Assembly (NCBI GenBank): GCA_003210755.1
Contig: QCUL01000023.1
Span: 1 to 43,354, forward strand
Reading direction: 5' to 3'
Length of the DNA stretch: 43,354 bases
Source of the DNA: Synechococcus sp. AG-679-C18
Lineage (GTDB): Bacteria > Cyanobacteriota > Cyanobacteriia > PCC-6307 > Cyanobiaceae
Position 1 is the first letter of the stretch; each line of letters begins with the position of its first letter. The translations under genes were made by a program, and so were the position numbers. The notes under the pieces are model-generated. The model saw nothing but the letters and a program-made list of their open reading frames with translations, ran no database searches and was not told the DNA's origin. Of this stretch, positions 9,255-18,333 are shown piece by piece.

Positions 9255-9277
9255 GTTGTTCTTTAATATTTGACCAA

Positions 9278-9526
9278 TTACCGGTGACAGGCAGCTCTAA
9301 ATCGTTCTGAGTTGCTGGTGGATGCATGTTTGGTTTTGCGACCTGTTACACGTTTGCGCCAACTTCGAAATGATCCTGGCTTAAGAGTTTGACGCATCAA
9401 TTTGATGACGTCTGTTTCAATAAGACCGAATTGATACTCGATTGCTTCGAAGGGGGTTCGATCTTCCCAGGCCATCTCGATAATCCGATCCAACTGCTCG
9501 TCACCTATCTCATTTGGATGAATCAA
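9278..9526 (-). CDS. TIGR03643/DUF2805 family protein
   Basis: This 82-residue protein matches the TIGR03643 (DUF2805) pattern along nearly its whole length. It has LDRIIEMAWEDRTPFEAI, then QFGLIETDVIKLMRQTLKPGSFRSWRKR, then VTGRKTKH. The first half looks like a helix-turn-helix of the sigma-70 region 4 type, suggesting a nucleic-acid-binding role; no function is established. The C-terminal tail (ASTSNSERFRAACHR) is basic. It lies 75 bases downstream of the Nif11-domain gene on the same strand, so it may belong to the petJ transcript. Confidence 0.85.
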   Translation of the reverse strand: MIHPNEIGDEQLDRIIEMAWEDRTPFEAIEYQFGLIETDVIKLMRQTLKPGSFRSWRKRVTGRKTKHASTSNSERFRAACHR

Positions 9527-9601
9527 TGAGTGAATTGCAAATTATTCCACAACCCTAATGGGAAGATTTTTTGGACGTGGTCTCAGCAGGACTCGTTGTT
9601 A

Positions 9602-9802
9602 TTAAATCGTGCTGATTTTGAACCACTCAGCGATGGCTTCGGCCTGAGCATCGTGGTTTAAATCCTCGACGCGCAGTGCATAACCATTTTTTTGTGCCAA
9701 GGAAACAACCTCATTCATTCCGCTGCATGAGTTGACAGCACGCTGGAGGGCTGGACTTCGTTCTACTGAGTGCAGAAAATTTTTCCATCCTTCTCTACTC
9801 AT
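9602..9802 (-). CDS. Nif11-domain protein
   Basis: This is a 66-residue protein with the Nif11 fold signature: MSREGWKNFLHSVERSPALQ at the start, then a helix with MNEVVSLAQKNGYALRVEDL. Nif11 domains occur as leader regions of ribosomal peptide (lanthipeptide/NHLP) precursors and as free-standing proteins in cyanobacteria. Here there is no Gly-Gly cleavage site and no Cys/Ser/Thr-rich core after the domain; the protein ends soon after with AEAIAEWFKIS. It therefore looks like a stand-alone Nif11 protein, not a peptide precursor. Its ATG (9802) overlaps the petJ stop as ATGA, which indicates translational coupling to cytochrome c6. Confidence 0.82.
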   Translation of the reverse strand: MSREGWKNFLHSVERSPALQRAVNSCSGMNEVVSLAQKNGYALRVEDLNHDAQAEAIAEWFKISTI

Positions 9803-10167
9803 CGTTGCCAGCCTTTTTCGGCTTTGAGCTCTACGTAACTAGCAACATCGACAATGTCCTGCTCGCTTAACTTGCCAACGAAGGAAGGCATTGCATTTTT
9901 TCCGTTTTCAATTTGGTGCTCAATCGCTTCCACGTGGTCATCACCATATTCATTGAGGTGTGCTTGAAGATCGCTTTTACTCAACGTTCTTGAAGCACTG
10001 ATGACGTTGCCGCCGCCCATGTGACAAGCCGCGCAATTCGCTGAAAATAGCTGGCCACCATGACCAAGGTCAGGGATGGTATCAGTGGCCGCAAATACGG
10101 GTGCTGATCCCATTAGGTTGAGGCTGAGGGACAGAATGATTGCGAACAGGGGAAAGGGATTGAGCAT
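9799..10167 (-). CDS. petJ: Cytochrome c6 precursor
   Basis: This 122-residue precursor has an N-terminal signal peptide ending near SAPVFA (about residue 26), for export to the thylakoid lumen. The heme attachment motif CAACH is at residues 45-49, and NAMPSF supplies the axial Met near 93. The sequence around DLGHGGQLFSANCAACH and the C-terminal helix DIVDVASYVELKAEKGW are typical of cytochrome c6. It carries electrons from cytochrome b6f to photosystem I or to cytochrome oxidase, as an alternative to plastocyanin. The ATG at 10167 was preferred over a GTG two codons upstream (10173). petE lies upstream on the same strand with a terminator between them, so separate expression is likely, as expected for copper-dependent switching. 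Confidence 0.95.
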   Translation of the reverse strand: MLNPFPLFAIILSLSLNLMGSAPVFAATDTIPDLGHGGQLFSANCAACHMGGGNVISASRTLSKSDLQAHLNEYGDDHVEAIEHQIENGKNAMPSFVGKLSEQDIVDVASYVELKAEKGWQR

Positions 10168-10211
10168 CGCCACCAGCTTTATTTATCTGAACCCTATCCA
10201 CTTCGACAGAC

Positions 10212-10255
10212 AAAAAAAGAGCCCCGTGTGCAACTGTTAAAACGCTCACGGGACT
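10212..10255 (-). terminator. Rho-independent terminator after petE
   Basis: On the minus strand AGTCCCGTG pairs with CACGGGGCT (9 bp with one G-U; plus-strand arms 10247-10255 and 10220-10228). A run of seven Ts follows (plus-strand A-run 10212-10218). It sits between the petE stop (10282) and the petJ start (10167), so it should end the petE transcript and separate the two electron carriers. Confidence 0.85.
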
Positions 10256-10281
10256 TGTGTTCAAGTGCTGATCAAACAGAA

Positions 10282-10641
10282 TCACTCAACAATCACTTTT
10301 CCGACCATGCCAGCTCCTCTATGAGGCTCGCAGTAGAAGTCGAAAGTTCCAGCTTCAGTGAAGGTCTCTTCCCAGGATTCACCCGGTGCAAAGGCCAAAT
10401 CGCTATGGCTTAGTTCGTCGTGGCCATCAAACACGGCGTTGTGTGGTGCCAATTTGTTGTTGACGAATTTGACTGTATCTCCAGCTTTAATGTTGAGAGT
10501 GTTTGGTTCAAACGCCAGCATTCCGGAGTCGGTCCCAAGCTTCACTTCCACAGTGGCAGCACTGGCTGTGCCAACACCTAGCCCCAGAACTAGTGCAAAG
10601 GCAATTGCTGCTGAGACGAGAGAACGCAAACGGCTGATCAT
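10282..10641 (-). CDS. petE: Plastocyanin precursor
   Basis: This 119-residue precursor has a signal peptide cleaved near TASAA (about residue 29) for thylakoid-lumen targeting. The cupredoxin copper ligands are all present: His67 in KLAPHNAV, then Cys104, His107 and Met112 in [13 protein letters not shown]. Plastocyanin shuttles electrons from cytochrome b6f to photosystem I. The start is 34 bases after the stop of the SDR gene on the same strand, so its promoter must lie largely inside that gene unless the two are co-transcribed. A strong terminator follows it. Confidence 0.97.
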   Translation of the reverse strand: MISRLRSLVSAAIAFALVLGLGVGTASAATVEVKLGTDSGMLAFEPNTLNIKAGDTVKFVNNKLAPHNAVFDGHDELSHSDLAFAPGESWEETFTEAGTFDFYCEPHRGAGMVGKVIVE

Positions 10642-10675
10642 GAGCTCATAAACATTTCAATCAGCTTAACGCCGA

Positions 10676-11677
10676 TCAGATCCTTCCACGGTGCGGAAGT
10701 CCTGAATCCATCAGAACTGTTTCAAGGTCTGGCCCATGGCTCCGACCTGCGAACCGTTCAGGTTGAGTGACGGGATCATGAATGAAGTGTCGTTGATGGA
10801 TGGAAAATCGATCCCATTCATTGATTTCGATCGGAAGAATTCTGATCAAACCTTCGATCAGCCAGCCCCACAGAGGTATTCCAGGGGTTCTTGCGACACC
10901 TCTCCAGCGACAGAGCGTCGCCACCGCTTGATTGACGCTGATCGATGGTTGACCCATCACAATTTTACGAACGGGACCTTGCCCTGGTTCTGGATTGGGT
11001 TGATGAGGAGTGGTCGCCAAAATTCCACAGATCGAGGCGATATCAGCCGCATGGATGAAATGAAAGCTTGCATCTGCTCTCAACCAGCGAGCAAGCCATA
11101 GCCATTTGCTGGCTTCAGCTAAGCCTTCCGTCAGGTAACTCGTTGGAAAAGGACTGGTCCCATCTACTTTTCCGCCGAATACCAGTGTCGGAAACACCGC
11201 CACAATGCGCTCAGCCAAAGGGTGTTGTTCGAGCTCTTTTAAGCATTGGGCTTTGGTTTGTATGTATTCGGTTCCGTAAGCAAGGGCTTCTTGAAGTGGC
11301 TGCAAAGATCGATTGAGAATGCTGGCCGTAGAGAAGTAGATGATCTGCTCAACCACCGCTGGATTCAACAGGGACAGCATCCTTTTCACTGCGACAACAT
11401 TGACTTGATGAGCACGCTCAGGATCTCCCCATGCAGTCGCCGTGTGAATCACCCGAGTCACGGTGGATAGTTCGCTGGCAAATCGGTCTGTTTCGCGTAG
11501 ATCTCCCACCAACAAGTGCACGCGAGGTTGCTGTGCTGAGATCGCCGTTAATTTTGCGGGATCACGGAGCCATAGCAGCAACTCGGCATTGGAATGTTCC
11601 AGGAGCCAAGCAGCTGTGTATTGACCGACGCAACCACTTGCGCCGGTAATCAGGATTCTGGAAGGAGCTTTGCTCAA
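10676..11677 (-). CDS. NAD(P)-dependent epimerase/dehydratase, extended SDR family
   Basis: This 333-residue protein begins with a Rossmann fold: [19 protein letters not shown] carries the TGxxGxxG nucleotide-binding motif. It retains the SDR active-site pair YxxxK in [13 protein letters not shown] (about residues 138-142) and a preceding Ser in [23 protein letters not shown] matches the C-terminal region of sugar-epimerase-like SDRs. The substrate cannot be inferred. Its ATG overlaps the hemE stop by 4 bases, so the two are very probably co-translated. That link hints at a housekeeping role but does not prove involvement in tetrapyrrole metabolism. Confidence 0.85.
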   Translation of the reverse strand: MSKAPSRILITGASGCVGQYTAAWLLEHSNAELLLWLRDPAKLTAISAQQPRVHLLVGDLRETDRFASELSTVTRVIHTATAWGDPERAHQVNVVAVKRMLSLLNPAVVEQIIYFSTASILNRSLQPLQEALAYGTEYIQTKAQCLKELEQHPLAERIVAVFPTLVFGGKVDGTSPFPTSYLTEGLAEASKWLWLARWLRADASFHFIHAADIASICGILATTPHQPNPEPGQGPVRKIVMGQPSISVNQAVATLCRWRGVARTPGIPLWGWLIEGLIRILPIEINEWDRFSIHQRHFIHDPVTQPERFAGRSHGPDLETVLMDSGLPHRGRI

Positions 11678-12732
11678 GCAGAACCTCCGATTCGGTCCAT
11701 CACCGTCTTGCCTGCTTCAAAGAAAGCGCGGCCATTTTCTTCAGGAGTGCCAGGCAGGATTCCATGGCCAAGATTCAGGATGTGGCGATGACCGCGCGCC
11801 TTACGAACGCAATCATCGATGCGATCGCGAATGGCATCAGGAGTGCCGAATAGAAGCCCTGGATCGACATTGCCTTGAACACCAATGTGGTCTGGTAAGC
11901 GGGCGAGCCCTTCAGCCATGTCGACCGTCCAATCCAGAGAAATGATGTCAACTCCGGTGCGTCCCATTCTCTCCAGGACCCCTGCACTTCCTGAGATGTA
12001 AAGGATAAATGGGGTGTCGGGATGGGTTTGTTTAACGAGATCGACAACTTTTTTCTGATAAGGCGCAGCAAAGGTGTCGTAATCGGCGGGGCTGAGTTGC
12101 CCGGCCCAGGAGTCAAACATCTGGACCACTTGTGCGCCGGAATCGATCTGATAACGCAGGTAGGTGGCTATCGAATCTGCGAAGTGATGAAGGAGTTTGT
12201 GCAGGAGTTCAGGCTCCTGAAAAGCCATCTTTTTAATGACGGCATAGTTTTTGCTGCTTTTCCCTTCCACGACATAAGCGGCCAGGGTCCATGGTGCCCC
12301 TACGAATCCAAGAACGGCCGCCTGATTTCCAACGCTGCTGCGCAGACGTCCTAAGACCTCGCCAACAAATGGCATGCTTTCTTCTGGTTGCAGTGGCCGC
12401 AACGCTTCAACTTGACTGAGGTTCCTGATCGGATCCCCAATTTGAGGACCTTTGCTCTCAACAATGTCGAACTCAATCCCCATTCCTGGCAGAGGAGTCA
12501 GGATGTCTGAGAACAGAATCACACCATCAGGCTGGAATGCCCTGAACGGCTGCATTGAAATCTCGTAAGAGAGATCAGGGTTTTCAGATCGTTCGCGGAA
12601 GCTGGGGTGACGATCGCGCAGGTCGCGATATACCTTCATGTACCGGCCGGCTTGACGCATCATCCAGACGGGAGGACGCTCTACCGCTTCTCCGCGGGCG
12701 GCACGGAGCAGTAGGGGCAGGGTGTCGCTCAT
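11674..12732 (-). CDS. hemE: Uroporphyrinogen decarboxylase
   Basis: This 352-residue enzyme decarboxylates the four acetate side chains of uroporphyrinogen III to give coproporphyrinogen III, in the shared path to heme, chlorophyll and bilins. Family signatures are [20 protein letters not shown] (about residues 20-39), with the arginines that bind substrate carboxylates, [16 protein letters not shown] with its catalytic Asp, and [15 protein letters not shown] near the C-terminus. The length is standard and the start [14 protein letters not shown] matches the family. It lies downstream of glgB with a long hairpin between, and overlaps the downstream SDR gene by 4 bases. Confidence 0.97.
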   Translation of the reverse strand: MSDTLPLLLRAARGEAVERPPVWMMRQAGRYMKVYRDLRDRHPSFRERSENPDLSYEISMQPFRAFQPDGVILFSDILTPLPGMGIEFDIVESKGPQIGDPIRNLSQVEALRPLQPEESMPFVGEVLGRLRSSVGNQAAVLGFVGAPWTLAAYVVEGKSSKNYAVIKKMAFQEPELLHKLLHHFADSIATYLRYQIDSGAQVVQMFDSWAGQLSPADYDTFAAPYQKKVVDLVKQTHPDTPFILYISGSAGVLERMGRTGVDIISLDWTVDMAEGLARLPDHIGVQGNVDPGLLFGTPDAIRDRIDDCVRKARGHRHILNLGHGILPGTPEENGRAFFEAGKTVMDRIGGSA

Positions 12733-12769
12733 GGATGCGTGAAGATCAAGGCGGCAACCTACCTGAGAG

Positions 12770-12810
12770 AACTGCCCGAATCGCTGTGTTTTTCAGCGAT
12801 TCGGGCAGTT
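12770..12810. terminator. Perfect 17-bp inverted repeat between glgB and hemE
   Basis: AACTGCCCGAATCGCTG (12770-12786) and its exact complement (12794-12810) flank a 7-base loop. On the minus strand the hairpin follows the glgB stop by three bases, but the T-tract after it is interrupted (TTCTCTC). On the plus strand it is followed by TTTTG. It probably ends or stabilises the glgB mRNA. Confidence 0.7.
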
Positions 12811-12813
12811 TTG

Positions 12814-15126
12814 TCACATCACCTGAACCTGAGGACTCTCTTCGCTGGTGTCTTCAGTCAGCGTTTTTTTGGGATCATGCTTAAAGACCATCAGGCTGAG
12901 AGGTGGCAAGCAGAGTTCTAAGGAATTTTCATAGCCGTGAATGCCCCATTCATCGGATCGCTTGCCACCAAGGTTGCCAAGGTTGCTGCCTCCGTATTTC
13001 GCAGCATCCGTGTTGAAGATTTCTTCGTAAAACCCCGACATTGGAACTCCAATTTTGTAATGGGAATGGCTTTGAGGGGTGAAGTTGGCTACGACCACTA
13101 GCCAGGAGCCGCTTGTGCTTTCCCGTCGCATAAAGCTAATGACGGAGTGGCGGTTGTCATTGCAGTCGATCCATTGGAACCCGTACTGATCGAAATCGTC
13201 TTGCCAGAGAGCAGGCTCATTTTTATAGAGCGCATTCAGTTCTCTCACCATCCGATGCACGCCTACATGCGGTTCGTAGTTCAGCAAATCCCATTGCAAA
13301 TCTCCCCATACGTTCCATTCAGCACGTTGGCCGAACTCCATGCCCATGAAGATCGTTTTCTTACCGGGGTGCGTCCACATGTAGGCCAGTAGAGCGCGAG
13401 TGTTGGCATATTTCTGCCAGTCGTCACCCGGCATCTTGTGAAGGAGATGGCTCTTGCCGTGTACGACTTCGTCGTGACTAAGGGCAAGCATGAAGTTTTC
13501 GGTGTACGTGTACCAAATCGAAAACGTGATGTTGTTTTGATGAAACTGTCTGAACCAAGGGTCAAGTTCGAAATAATCGAGCATGTCATGCATCCAACCC
13601 ATGTTCCATTTGAGGTTGAATCCAAGTCCGCCATGCTCTGTGGGCTGAGTCACCATGGGCCAAGTGGTGGATTCTTCAGCGATAGAAAGTGCTCCAGGGT
13701 AGTGCTCGAAAAGAACGTGATTGGCTTGTTGGAGAAAGCGGACGGCCTCGGTGTTTTCTCTACCTCCATCTTCATTGGCTAACCACTCTCCATCTGGCCG
13801 TAGGTAGTCGCGGTAAAGCATGGATGCCACCGCATCGACTCGGATGCCGTCGATGTGGAACTGGTCAAACCAGAACACCAGATTGGCAACGAGGAAATTC
13901 CTGACCTCATTACGGCTGTAATTGAAGATCAAGGTCCCCCATTCCTTGTGCTCGCCTATGCGTGGATCGGCATGCTCATACAGATGACAGCCATCGAAAA
14001 AAGCAAGCCCATGACTGTCCTTGGGGAAATGGCCAGGCACCCAGTCGATAATGACCCCGATGCCCTCGGCGTGGCAGCGATCAACAAAGGCGCGAAACTC
14101 GTCAGGAGTGCCATACCGGCTTGTAGGTGCATACCAGCCGGTGACTTGATATCCCCATGATCCATCAAAAGGATGCTCGGTGATTGGCATCAATTCGATG
14201 TGACTAAACCCTTGCTCCTTCACGTATGGAATCAGACGATCAGCAAGCTCTGGGTACGTGAGCAGTCGAGCACCAGGCTTGAGATCGGCTGCTGGAACTG
14301 GAGGGCGGGGGGTGCCATCGGCTTCGATGAATGGATCGTCAGCAGAGGCGTGGATCCAGCTCCCCAAGTGCATCTCGTAAACCGAGATTGGTTGATCGAG
14401 GGGGTTGCGGCTATCGCGACTGCTCATCCAAGTGTCATCACTCCACTGAAATCCATCGAGATGACTGACGATGGAACTTGTGTCTGGTCTGACTTCGTGC
14501 TGGAAACCGTAAGGGTCAGCCTTCTGATAGCAATGGCCGTCTTGGGTACGGATTTCGTATTTGTATAGATGCCCCTCTTCGAGCTCGGGAACGAATAGCT
14601 CCCAAATGCCGCCAATCCTGTGCTGCATGGGGTGATAACGACCATCCCATGAATTGAGATTTCCGATCACACTGACACTTTGGGCATTGGGTGCCCACAG
14701 GCAGAACATCACACCGGAAACTCCGCCTTGTTGGCAGCGGTGAGCCCCCATCCGACGCCAGATGTGATGGTGATTACCTTCTGCGAAGAGATGGCGATCC
14801 ATCTCGCCCATCCATTCGTGCCGAAAGGCCCAAGGATCAAATTGTTCGTGCTCTAGTCCGCCTCGGCTGATCTTCAATTTGTAGTTATGACCTGGATCCC
14901 GTGAGCACTCGGCTTCGAAAACCCATGGGTGATGAGGGCTTTTCATCGAAAAGCGCTGGCCGTCGAGCAATAACTCAACGGTGTCAGCTTCGGGAACCCA
15001 AGCCCTTACCAACCATTGCCCTGTTTCCAGCTTCTGGGGTCCAAGCAGAGAAAAGGGGTGATCGTGCCGGCATTCGGCCAGCCGCTGGCTGTCCTGAACC
15101 ATCCAGTCGAGAACAGCGATGGTCAT
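12814..15126 (-). CDS. glgB: 1,4-alpha-glucan (glycogen) branching enzyme
   Basis: This 770-residue GH13 enzyme makes the alpha-1,6 branches of glycogen. It contains an N-terminal carbohydrate-binding/N1 domain, then the CBM48 region ([20 protein letters not shown]), then the (beta/alpha)8 barrel. The four conserved regions are present: [19 protein letters not shown] with the nucleophile Asp, [10 protein letters not shown] with the acid/base Glu, and [12 protein letters not shown]. The C-terminal all-beta domain ends the protein. The open frame extends to 15267 upstream, but the extra 47 residues overlap the neighbouring gene and are not branching-enzyme-like, so the ATG at 15126 ([11 protein letters not shown]) was chosen. 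hemE follows after a hairpin. Confidence 0.96.
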   Translation of the reverse strand: MTIAVLDWMVQDSQRLAECRHDHPFSLLGPQKLETGQWLVRAWVPEADTVELLLDGQRFSMKSPHHPWVFEAECSRDPGHNYKLKISRGGLEHEQFDPWAFRHEWMGEMDRHLFAEGNHHHIWRRMGAHRCQQGGVSGVMFCLWAPNAQSVSVIGNLNSWDGRYHPMQHRIGGIWELFVPELEEGHLYKYEIRTQDGHCYQKADPYGFQHEVRPDTSSIVSHLDGFQWSDDTWMSSRDSRNPLDQPISVYEMHLGSWIHASADDPFIEADGTPRPPVPAADLKPGARLLTYPELADRLIPYVKEQGFSHIELMPITEHPFDGSWGYQVTGWYAPTSRYGTPDEFRAFVDRCHAEGIGVIIDWVPGHFPKDSHGLAFFDGCHLYEHADPRIGEHKEWGTLIFNYSRNEVRNFLVANLVFWFDQFHIDGIRVDAVASMLYRDYLRPDGEWLANEDGGRENTEAVRFLQQANHVLFEHYPGALSIAEESTTWPMVTQPTEHGGLGFNLKWNMGWMHDMLDYFELDPWFRQFHQNNITFSIWYTYTENFMLALSHDEVVHGKSHLLHKMPGDDWQKYANTRALLAYMWTHPGKKTIFMGMEFGQRAEWNVWGDLQWDLLNYEPHVGVHRMVRELNALYKNEPALWQDDFDQYGFQWIDCNDNRHSVISFMRRESTSGSWLVVVANFTPQSHSHYKIGVPMSGFYEEIFNTDAAKYGGSNLGNLGGKRSDEWGIHGYENSLELCLPPLSLMVFKHDPKKTLTEDTSEESPQVQVM

Positions 15127-15205
15127 GCAGAGGATGGTCTTCGTTGGGCGGGAGCTTAGGCCGAAAAGCAGCCTGGGTTGCATCCAAATCTTGGAGTTTT
15201 TGGGA

Positions 15206-15946
15206 TCAGACCAGATCCTCCGAGAAGTCCACGTTGATGATCCGGCCCTGAGCATCGAAGATGACAAACAGGTTGTCAGTCACAGTTCCGAATTCAATGG
15301 TGACGAGAACGAGTTGTTGCTCGGCTCCTTGGCTTGCAATTACAGCGTTTTTGATCTGTTTTACACCACCGAGGACACGGCTTAATTTGCTCCATTTGCG
15401 TTCTAGATCTTCTGGAGAGATCTCTTTCTGAAAATCAAGGGATAGGTAGTAACGAGCAGCAATCCAGCGTTTCGCTTTGAGATCCCGCACGAATTTCAGT
15501 GCAGTTGTCTCGATGGGCAGCGTTTCGCCTAACCATTTCCAAGCCACGAGCTTCCCATCATCGTCGAGGACAAGAAGAAGCTCTTTACTTCCAGCCTCGG
15601 TATGGGCAATCACATCAACAGTGGTGTCATCCATTCCTGGATAAATCGCCACAACACGGGAGGATTTGATGCGATGCGCCTTCTTTAAACGATCTTTCAC
15701 TGCTTCAACGCTTGTTGCGTTTTGCAGTGGAGTCGACAGGAGATCAAACAAGCTCTGAGCATTGCGACTTTGAAGAGCAGTTAGAAGTGCATCTGCAGCC
15801 TGAGTCGCGTCGCTAGCGCTCAGTGGGGTGCTTGGGGCCGACATCCCCTGAGCCAAAAGCTGTTCTCCTCTTGCAGCTGGCACAGGGAAAGCCTGCAGCA
15901 TCGGTGCCGCAAGAGCGCAGACCAGAAGGCAGGAGGAGAGCTTCAT
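15206..15946 (-). CDS. Secreted DUF3887-like protein
   Basis: This 246-residue protein has a cleavable signal peptide ([25 protein letters not shown]), so it is probably periplasmic or lumenal. The mature part shows two similar alpha/beta modules: [21 protein letters not shown]...LVAWKWLG, then [21 protein letters not shown]...GRIINVDF. Each is a helix carrying a phenylalanine/leucine pattern followed by strands, as in DUF3887 and related NTF2-like folds. No catalytic residues are evident, and a ligand-binding or structural role is possible. It lies between the CocE hydrolase (36 bases upstream) and glgB (79 bases downstream) on one strand. Confidence 0.72.
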   Translation of the reverse strand: MKLSSCLLVCALAAPMLQAFPVPAARGEQLLAQGMSAPSTPLSASDATQAADALLTALQSRNAQSLFDLLSTPLQNATSVEAVKDRLKKAHRIKSSRVVAIYPGMDDTTVDVIAHTEAGSKELLLVLDDDGKLVAWKWLGETLPIETTALKFVRDLKAKRWIAARYYLSLDFQKEISPEDLERKWSKLSRVLGGVKQIKNAVIASQGAEQQLVLVTIEFGTVTDNLFVIFDAQGRIINVDFSEDLV

Positions 15947-15982
15947 GAATGAGATTCAGCAATAGAGTTAGTTTGCCGGAGT

Positions 15983-17563
15983 TCATCCGGCTTGGACAAG
16001 GAGCAGTGGCGCCATTTGAAGTGACGCTCCCTCCAGCTTTAGGTAAAGAGTGATGACTCGGCAATCGCTGTTGGCTGGGCCATAGCACTGTTTGCCATCT
16101 CCTGGGTTGATGCCAATTGCTGGCCATGCAGCTCCAGCGAGGGAAAGTCGGAGACGATCCCCTCGCTGGAAGCTGGCAAAGAGAGGCTGAAGTTCCAGCG
16201 TGATTTCTGTAGACGTGAGATCGCTGATCCGTCGGACGCGTAAAACCCCTGTGGAGAGTTGCTGCACTTCATCTCGATCTGCGGGAAGTCTTGAAAGCGC
16301 AGCACAAAGATCAAAAGCAGGCTGGTCCGCACTCACCTGAATTTTCAACCTTGGGCGACCGAGAAGCTGGAGAGATGTTTGTAGAGGTTCGGAACTGAAT
16401 ACCGCCACGTCCGATCGTTGATCAATCCCCCTCCGATCGCAGGGACCAGCGGTAGGACTCAAATGCCCCCCTATGGAAGGCACAGGCCTCCATGGATCAT
16501 GAACAATCGCGCAGGCCCCTGCTCCAGCAATGGTTGGGTTGAGCAATTGCCCATCGTTGAGATCAAGGCAAGCCAGTCCCGTACTGCGTAAGTGCCAGTG
16601 GTGAGCAGAACATTCGTGTCCGTTGCTCTCCGACCAAAAGGCATCTGTCTGGTTCCAGAGCTTGATTTCCGCTGTCTTGTTTTGTTTTCTTGTTGTTGGT
16701 CCTTTGAGGTGTTGGTTGAAAAAATCAAGCAAAATCTGAGTGGTTTCAGGCCACCACTGCAGATGGCTAGCAGGTCCGATGTGTAGCTTTGGACTACCGC
16801 CACTTCTTTTGGCCTGGGCGAAAAGGTCAAGCAGGCCTTGAAGGTGAGGATCCCACCAGCCACCGATAAGAAGCATTGGCTTGATTAACCACGATTCGGA
16901 TGGTCGATGGGTGATCCAACCCTCGGGCTGATCTGCCGGTTGCTGGAACCAGCGCAGTGCCATCCCCTTGGGGTCATGGCGCTTTAAAAGGCTGAGGCCT
17001 TCGCGAAGGTAGCGGCCACTTTCAAGAGCGTTGTGAAGTTCGCTCCAGGCAGCTTGATCGTTGCGCCGCTTGGCCTGCAGAGCGGCAAGCTGCAACCCCC
17101 AGCCAAGTCCGAGATGCCACCAGTGAGCACCTCCATCGCAGCTCCAATGCTCTCTCTCTGCTAATCCGCACATGGCTGGAGCGAGGCAATCAGGGGCAGG
17201 ACAATCTTTTGGTGCGAGCAGCTGCGTCACACCTTGATAAGAGAAACCAAATAAGCCGATACGACCGTTGCATTCGGGCCGCTCTCTCAGCCAAGCCATG
17301 GTTGAAGCAGTGTCGACTGCTTCTTGGCCGAATCCTTTGAAAACCCCCTCAGAGTCTCCCTGTCCGCGCACATCTTGTACACACACAGCGAAACCTTGCC
17401 CAGTCCACCAGAGCGGATGAGGAAGTGTCACGGTGGATGCGATCGCCCTTCCATAGGGCTGACGCATCAGAAGGGTGGGCCATGGACCAATTCCTTCAGG
17501 TGTCCAGATGCGTGCCATGAGTGAGACACCATCTGGAGTGACCAATGTCGCGTCAGCGAACAT
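15983..17563 (-). CDS. CocE/NonD family hydrolase (X-Pro dipeptidyl-peptidase S15-like)
   Basis: This 526-residue alpha/beta hydrolase has the CocE layout. The N-terminal region DGVSLMARIWTPEG leads to VQDVRGQGDSEG, then the nucleophile elbow GFSYQG (Ser near residue 108). The acid Asp is likely in LLIGGWWDPHLQG and the His in HIGPASHLQWWP. The C-terminal beta-sandwich (PRLKIQVSADQPAFDLCAALSR...GDRLRLSLAGAAWP) is the jelly-roll domain of the family. Members hydrolyse esters, beta-lactam precursors or X-Pro peptides; the substrate here is unknown. The ATG at 17563 overlaps the upstream small gene by 11 bases; a TTG at 17581 is an alternative start. No signal peptide is evident. Confidence 0.9.
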   Translation of the reverse strand: MFADATLVTPDGVSLMARIWTPEGIGPWPTLLMRQPYGRAIASTVTLPHPLWWTGQGFAVCVQDVRGQGDSEGVFKGFGQEAVDTASTMAWLRERPECNGRIGLFGFSYQGVTQLLAPKDCPAPDCLAPAMCGLAEREHWSCDGGAHWWHLGLGWGLQLAALQAKRRNDQAAWSELHNALESGRYLREGLSLLKRHDPKGMALRWFQQPADQPEGWITHRPSESWLIKPMLLIGGWWDPHLQGLLDLFAQAKRSGGSPKLHIGPASHLQWWPETTQILLDFFNQHLKGPTTRKQNKTAEIKLWNQTDAFWSESNGHECSAHHWHLRSTGLACLDLNDGQLLNPTIAGAGACAIVHDPWRPVPSIGGHLSPTAGPCDRRGIDQRSDVAVFSSEPLQTSLQLLGRPRLKIQVSADQPAFDLCAALSRLPADRDEVQQLSTGVLRVRRISDLTSTEITLELQPLFASFQRGDRLRLSLAGAAWPAIGINPGDGKQCYGPANSDCRVITLYLKLEGASLQMAPLLLVQAG

Positions 17564-17864
17564 CCGGACAGTGCAATCCAATGACGTAGGTCGTCAAAAT
17601 TTCTGAATTATTCATGCTCAGGTTGCGTTGATTCGCGAGCTGTTTGATGGCTTGCGATGAGAGCGCAGACTGCCCGTTGTTGTTCATTGATTTGAACTGC
17701 GCACAAAGAATTCGTGCTTCAGCTGGGTTTCGCTTGACGCTTTCCAACAGGCTGGATTGAGCAAAGCTTGCTGAAGTGGACAGCAATATGGAGAAGTGAA
17801 GGCATCTAATAGCGAAATGCCTGAGTGAAGAGATCTTGATTTGAATCTGATGGAGGGGAAGCAT
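17553..17864 (-). CDS. Small exported hypothetical protein, 103 residues
   Basis: The ATG at 17864 is preceded at a good distance by GGAGG (plus-strand complement at 17868-17872). The N-terminus is basic, followed by a hydrophobic stretch (CLHFSILLSTSASFA), consistent with a signal peptide cleaved near residue 35. The mature part is short and helical, with two Cys (RILCAQF and GLHCPDV near the end) that could form a disulfide outside the cytoplasm. I do not recognise the family. Its last codons overlap the start of the CocE-type hydrolase by 11 bases, which suggests coupled translation. Confidence 0.65.
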   Translation of the reverse strand: MLPLHQIQIKISSLRHFAIRCLHFSILLSTSASFAQSSLLESVKRNPAEARILCAQFKSMNNNGQSALSSQAIKQLANQRNLSMNNSEILTTYVIGLHCPDVR

Positions 17865-17867
17865 GAT

Positions 17868-17872
17868 TCCTC
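17868..17872 (-). promoter_or_regulatory. Strong ribosome-binding site of the small exported protein
   Basis: GGAGG on the minus strand lies a few bases before the ATG at 17864. It fixes that start and is one of the few clear Shine-Dalgarno sequences in the window. Confidence 0.7.
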
Positions 17873-17928
17873 CCTAACTAACTCATTCCATTTCAAACGG
17901 CCGTACTAGGGCTTGCCTCTTTGGGCGG

Positions 17929-18333
17929 TCAGTTCGTGGTTTGCCTGGCTTTCGCACTCAAGATCCAAGCTTTGGCAATGGCAAGATCTACGACCGGCGC
18001 TCTGCCACTCCCTAGCTGGCGTTCTAGGCGTCCAGTTCGGTTCACGATTTCATTTGGGGACGAGGTGGCGATGGCAGAGACAGTTGCAAAACCTGCGTGC
18101 ATGAGCAGGGCCGCATCCGCAGGGGCAAGTCTTAAACAGCAAACGAGTTCAGCAATCCCGCGAAGGCGTTTGAGATTGCGAGCTGTAGATCGACCTGTTG
18201 CTACGAGACGGCTCAGTTTCTGATCATTGAGATCTCGTAACTGTCCCCAATTGGTAATTCCTGCTTTCTGAAGGTCTCGCTGCTCATCCCTAAAACCCTG
18301 AGGCAACGCGTTGAGAGGAGCGTCTGAGTTCAT
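17929..18333 (-). CDS. DUF4332 helix-hairpin-helix protein
   Basis: This 134-residue protein is made of repeated short helices with HhH character (LQKAGITNWGQLRDLNDQKLSRLVATGRS, then LMHAGFATVSAIATSSPNEIVNRTGRLER). These patterns match the DUF4332 family, whose fold resembles DNA-binding helix-hairpin-helix domains. Its role is unknown. Its ATG (18333) overlaps the stop of the ycf51 gene (18330) by 4 bases, so the two are probably translated together. Confidence 0.8.
   Translation of the reverse strand: MNSDAPLNALPQGFRDEQRDLQKAGITNWGQLRDLNDQKLSRLVATGRSTARNLKRLRGIAELVCCLRLAPADAALLMHAGFATVSAIATSSPNEIVNRTGRLERQLGSGRAPVVDLAIAKAWILSAKARQTTN

Noticed and set aside
9064..9273. Second plus-strand ORF inside the small membrane-protein gene
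   Set aside because: It is a shifted-frame shadow of the 9048-9254 gene, without a sensible start region.
15127..15267. Upstream extension of the glgB frame by 47 codons
   Set aside because: The added residues overlap the neighbouring gene and show no branching-enzyme similarity; the ATG at 15126 fits the family.
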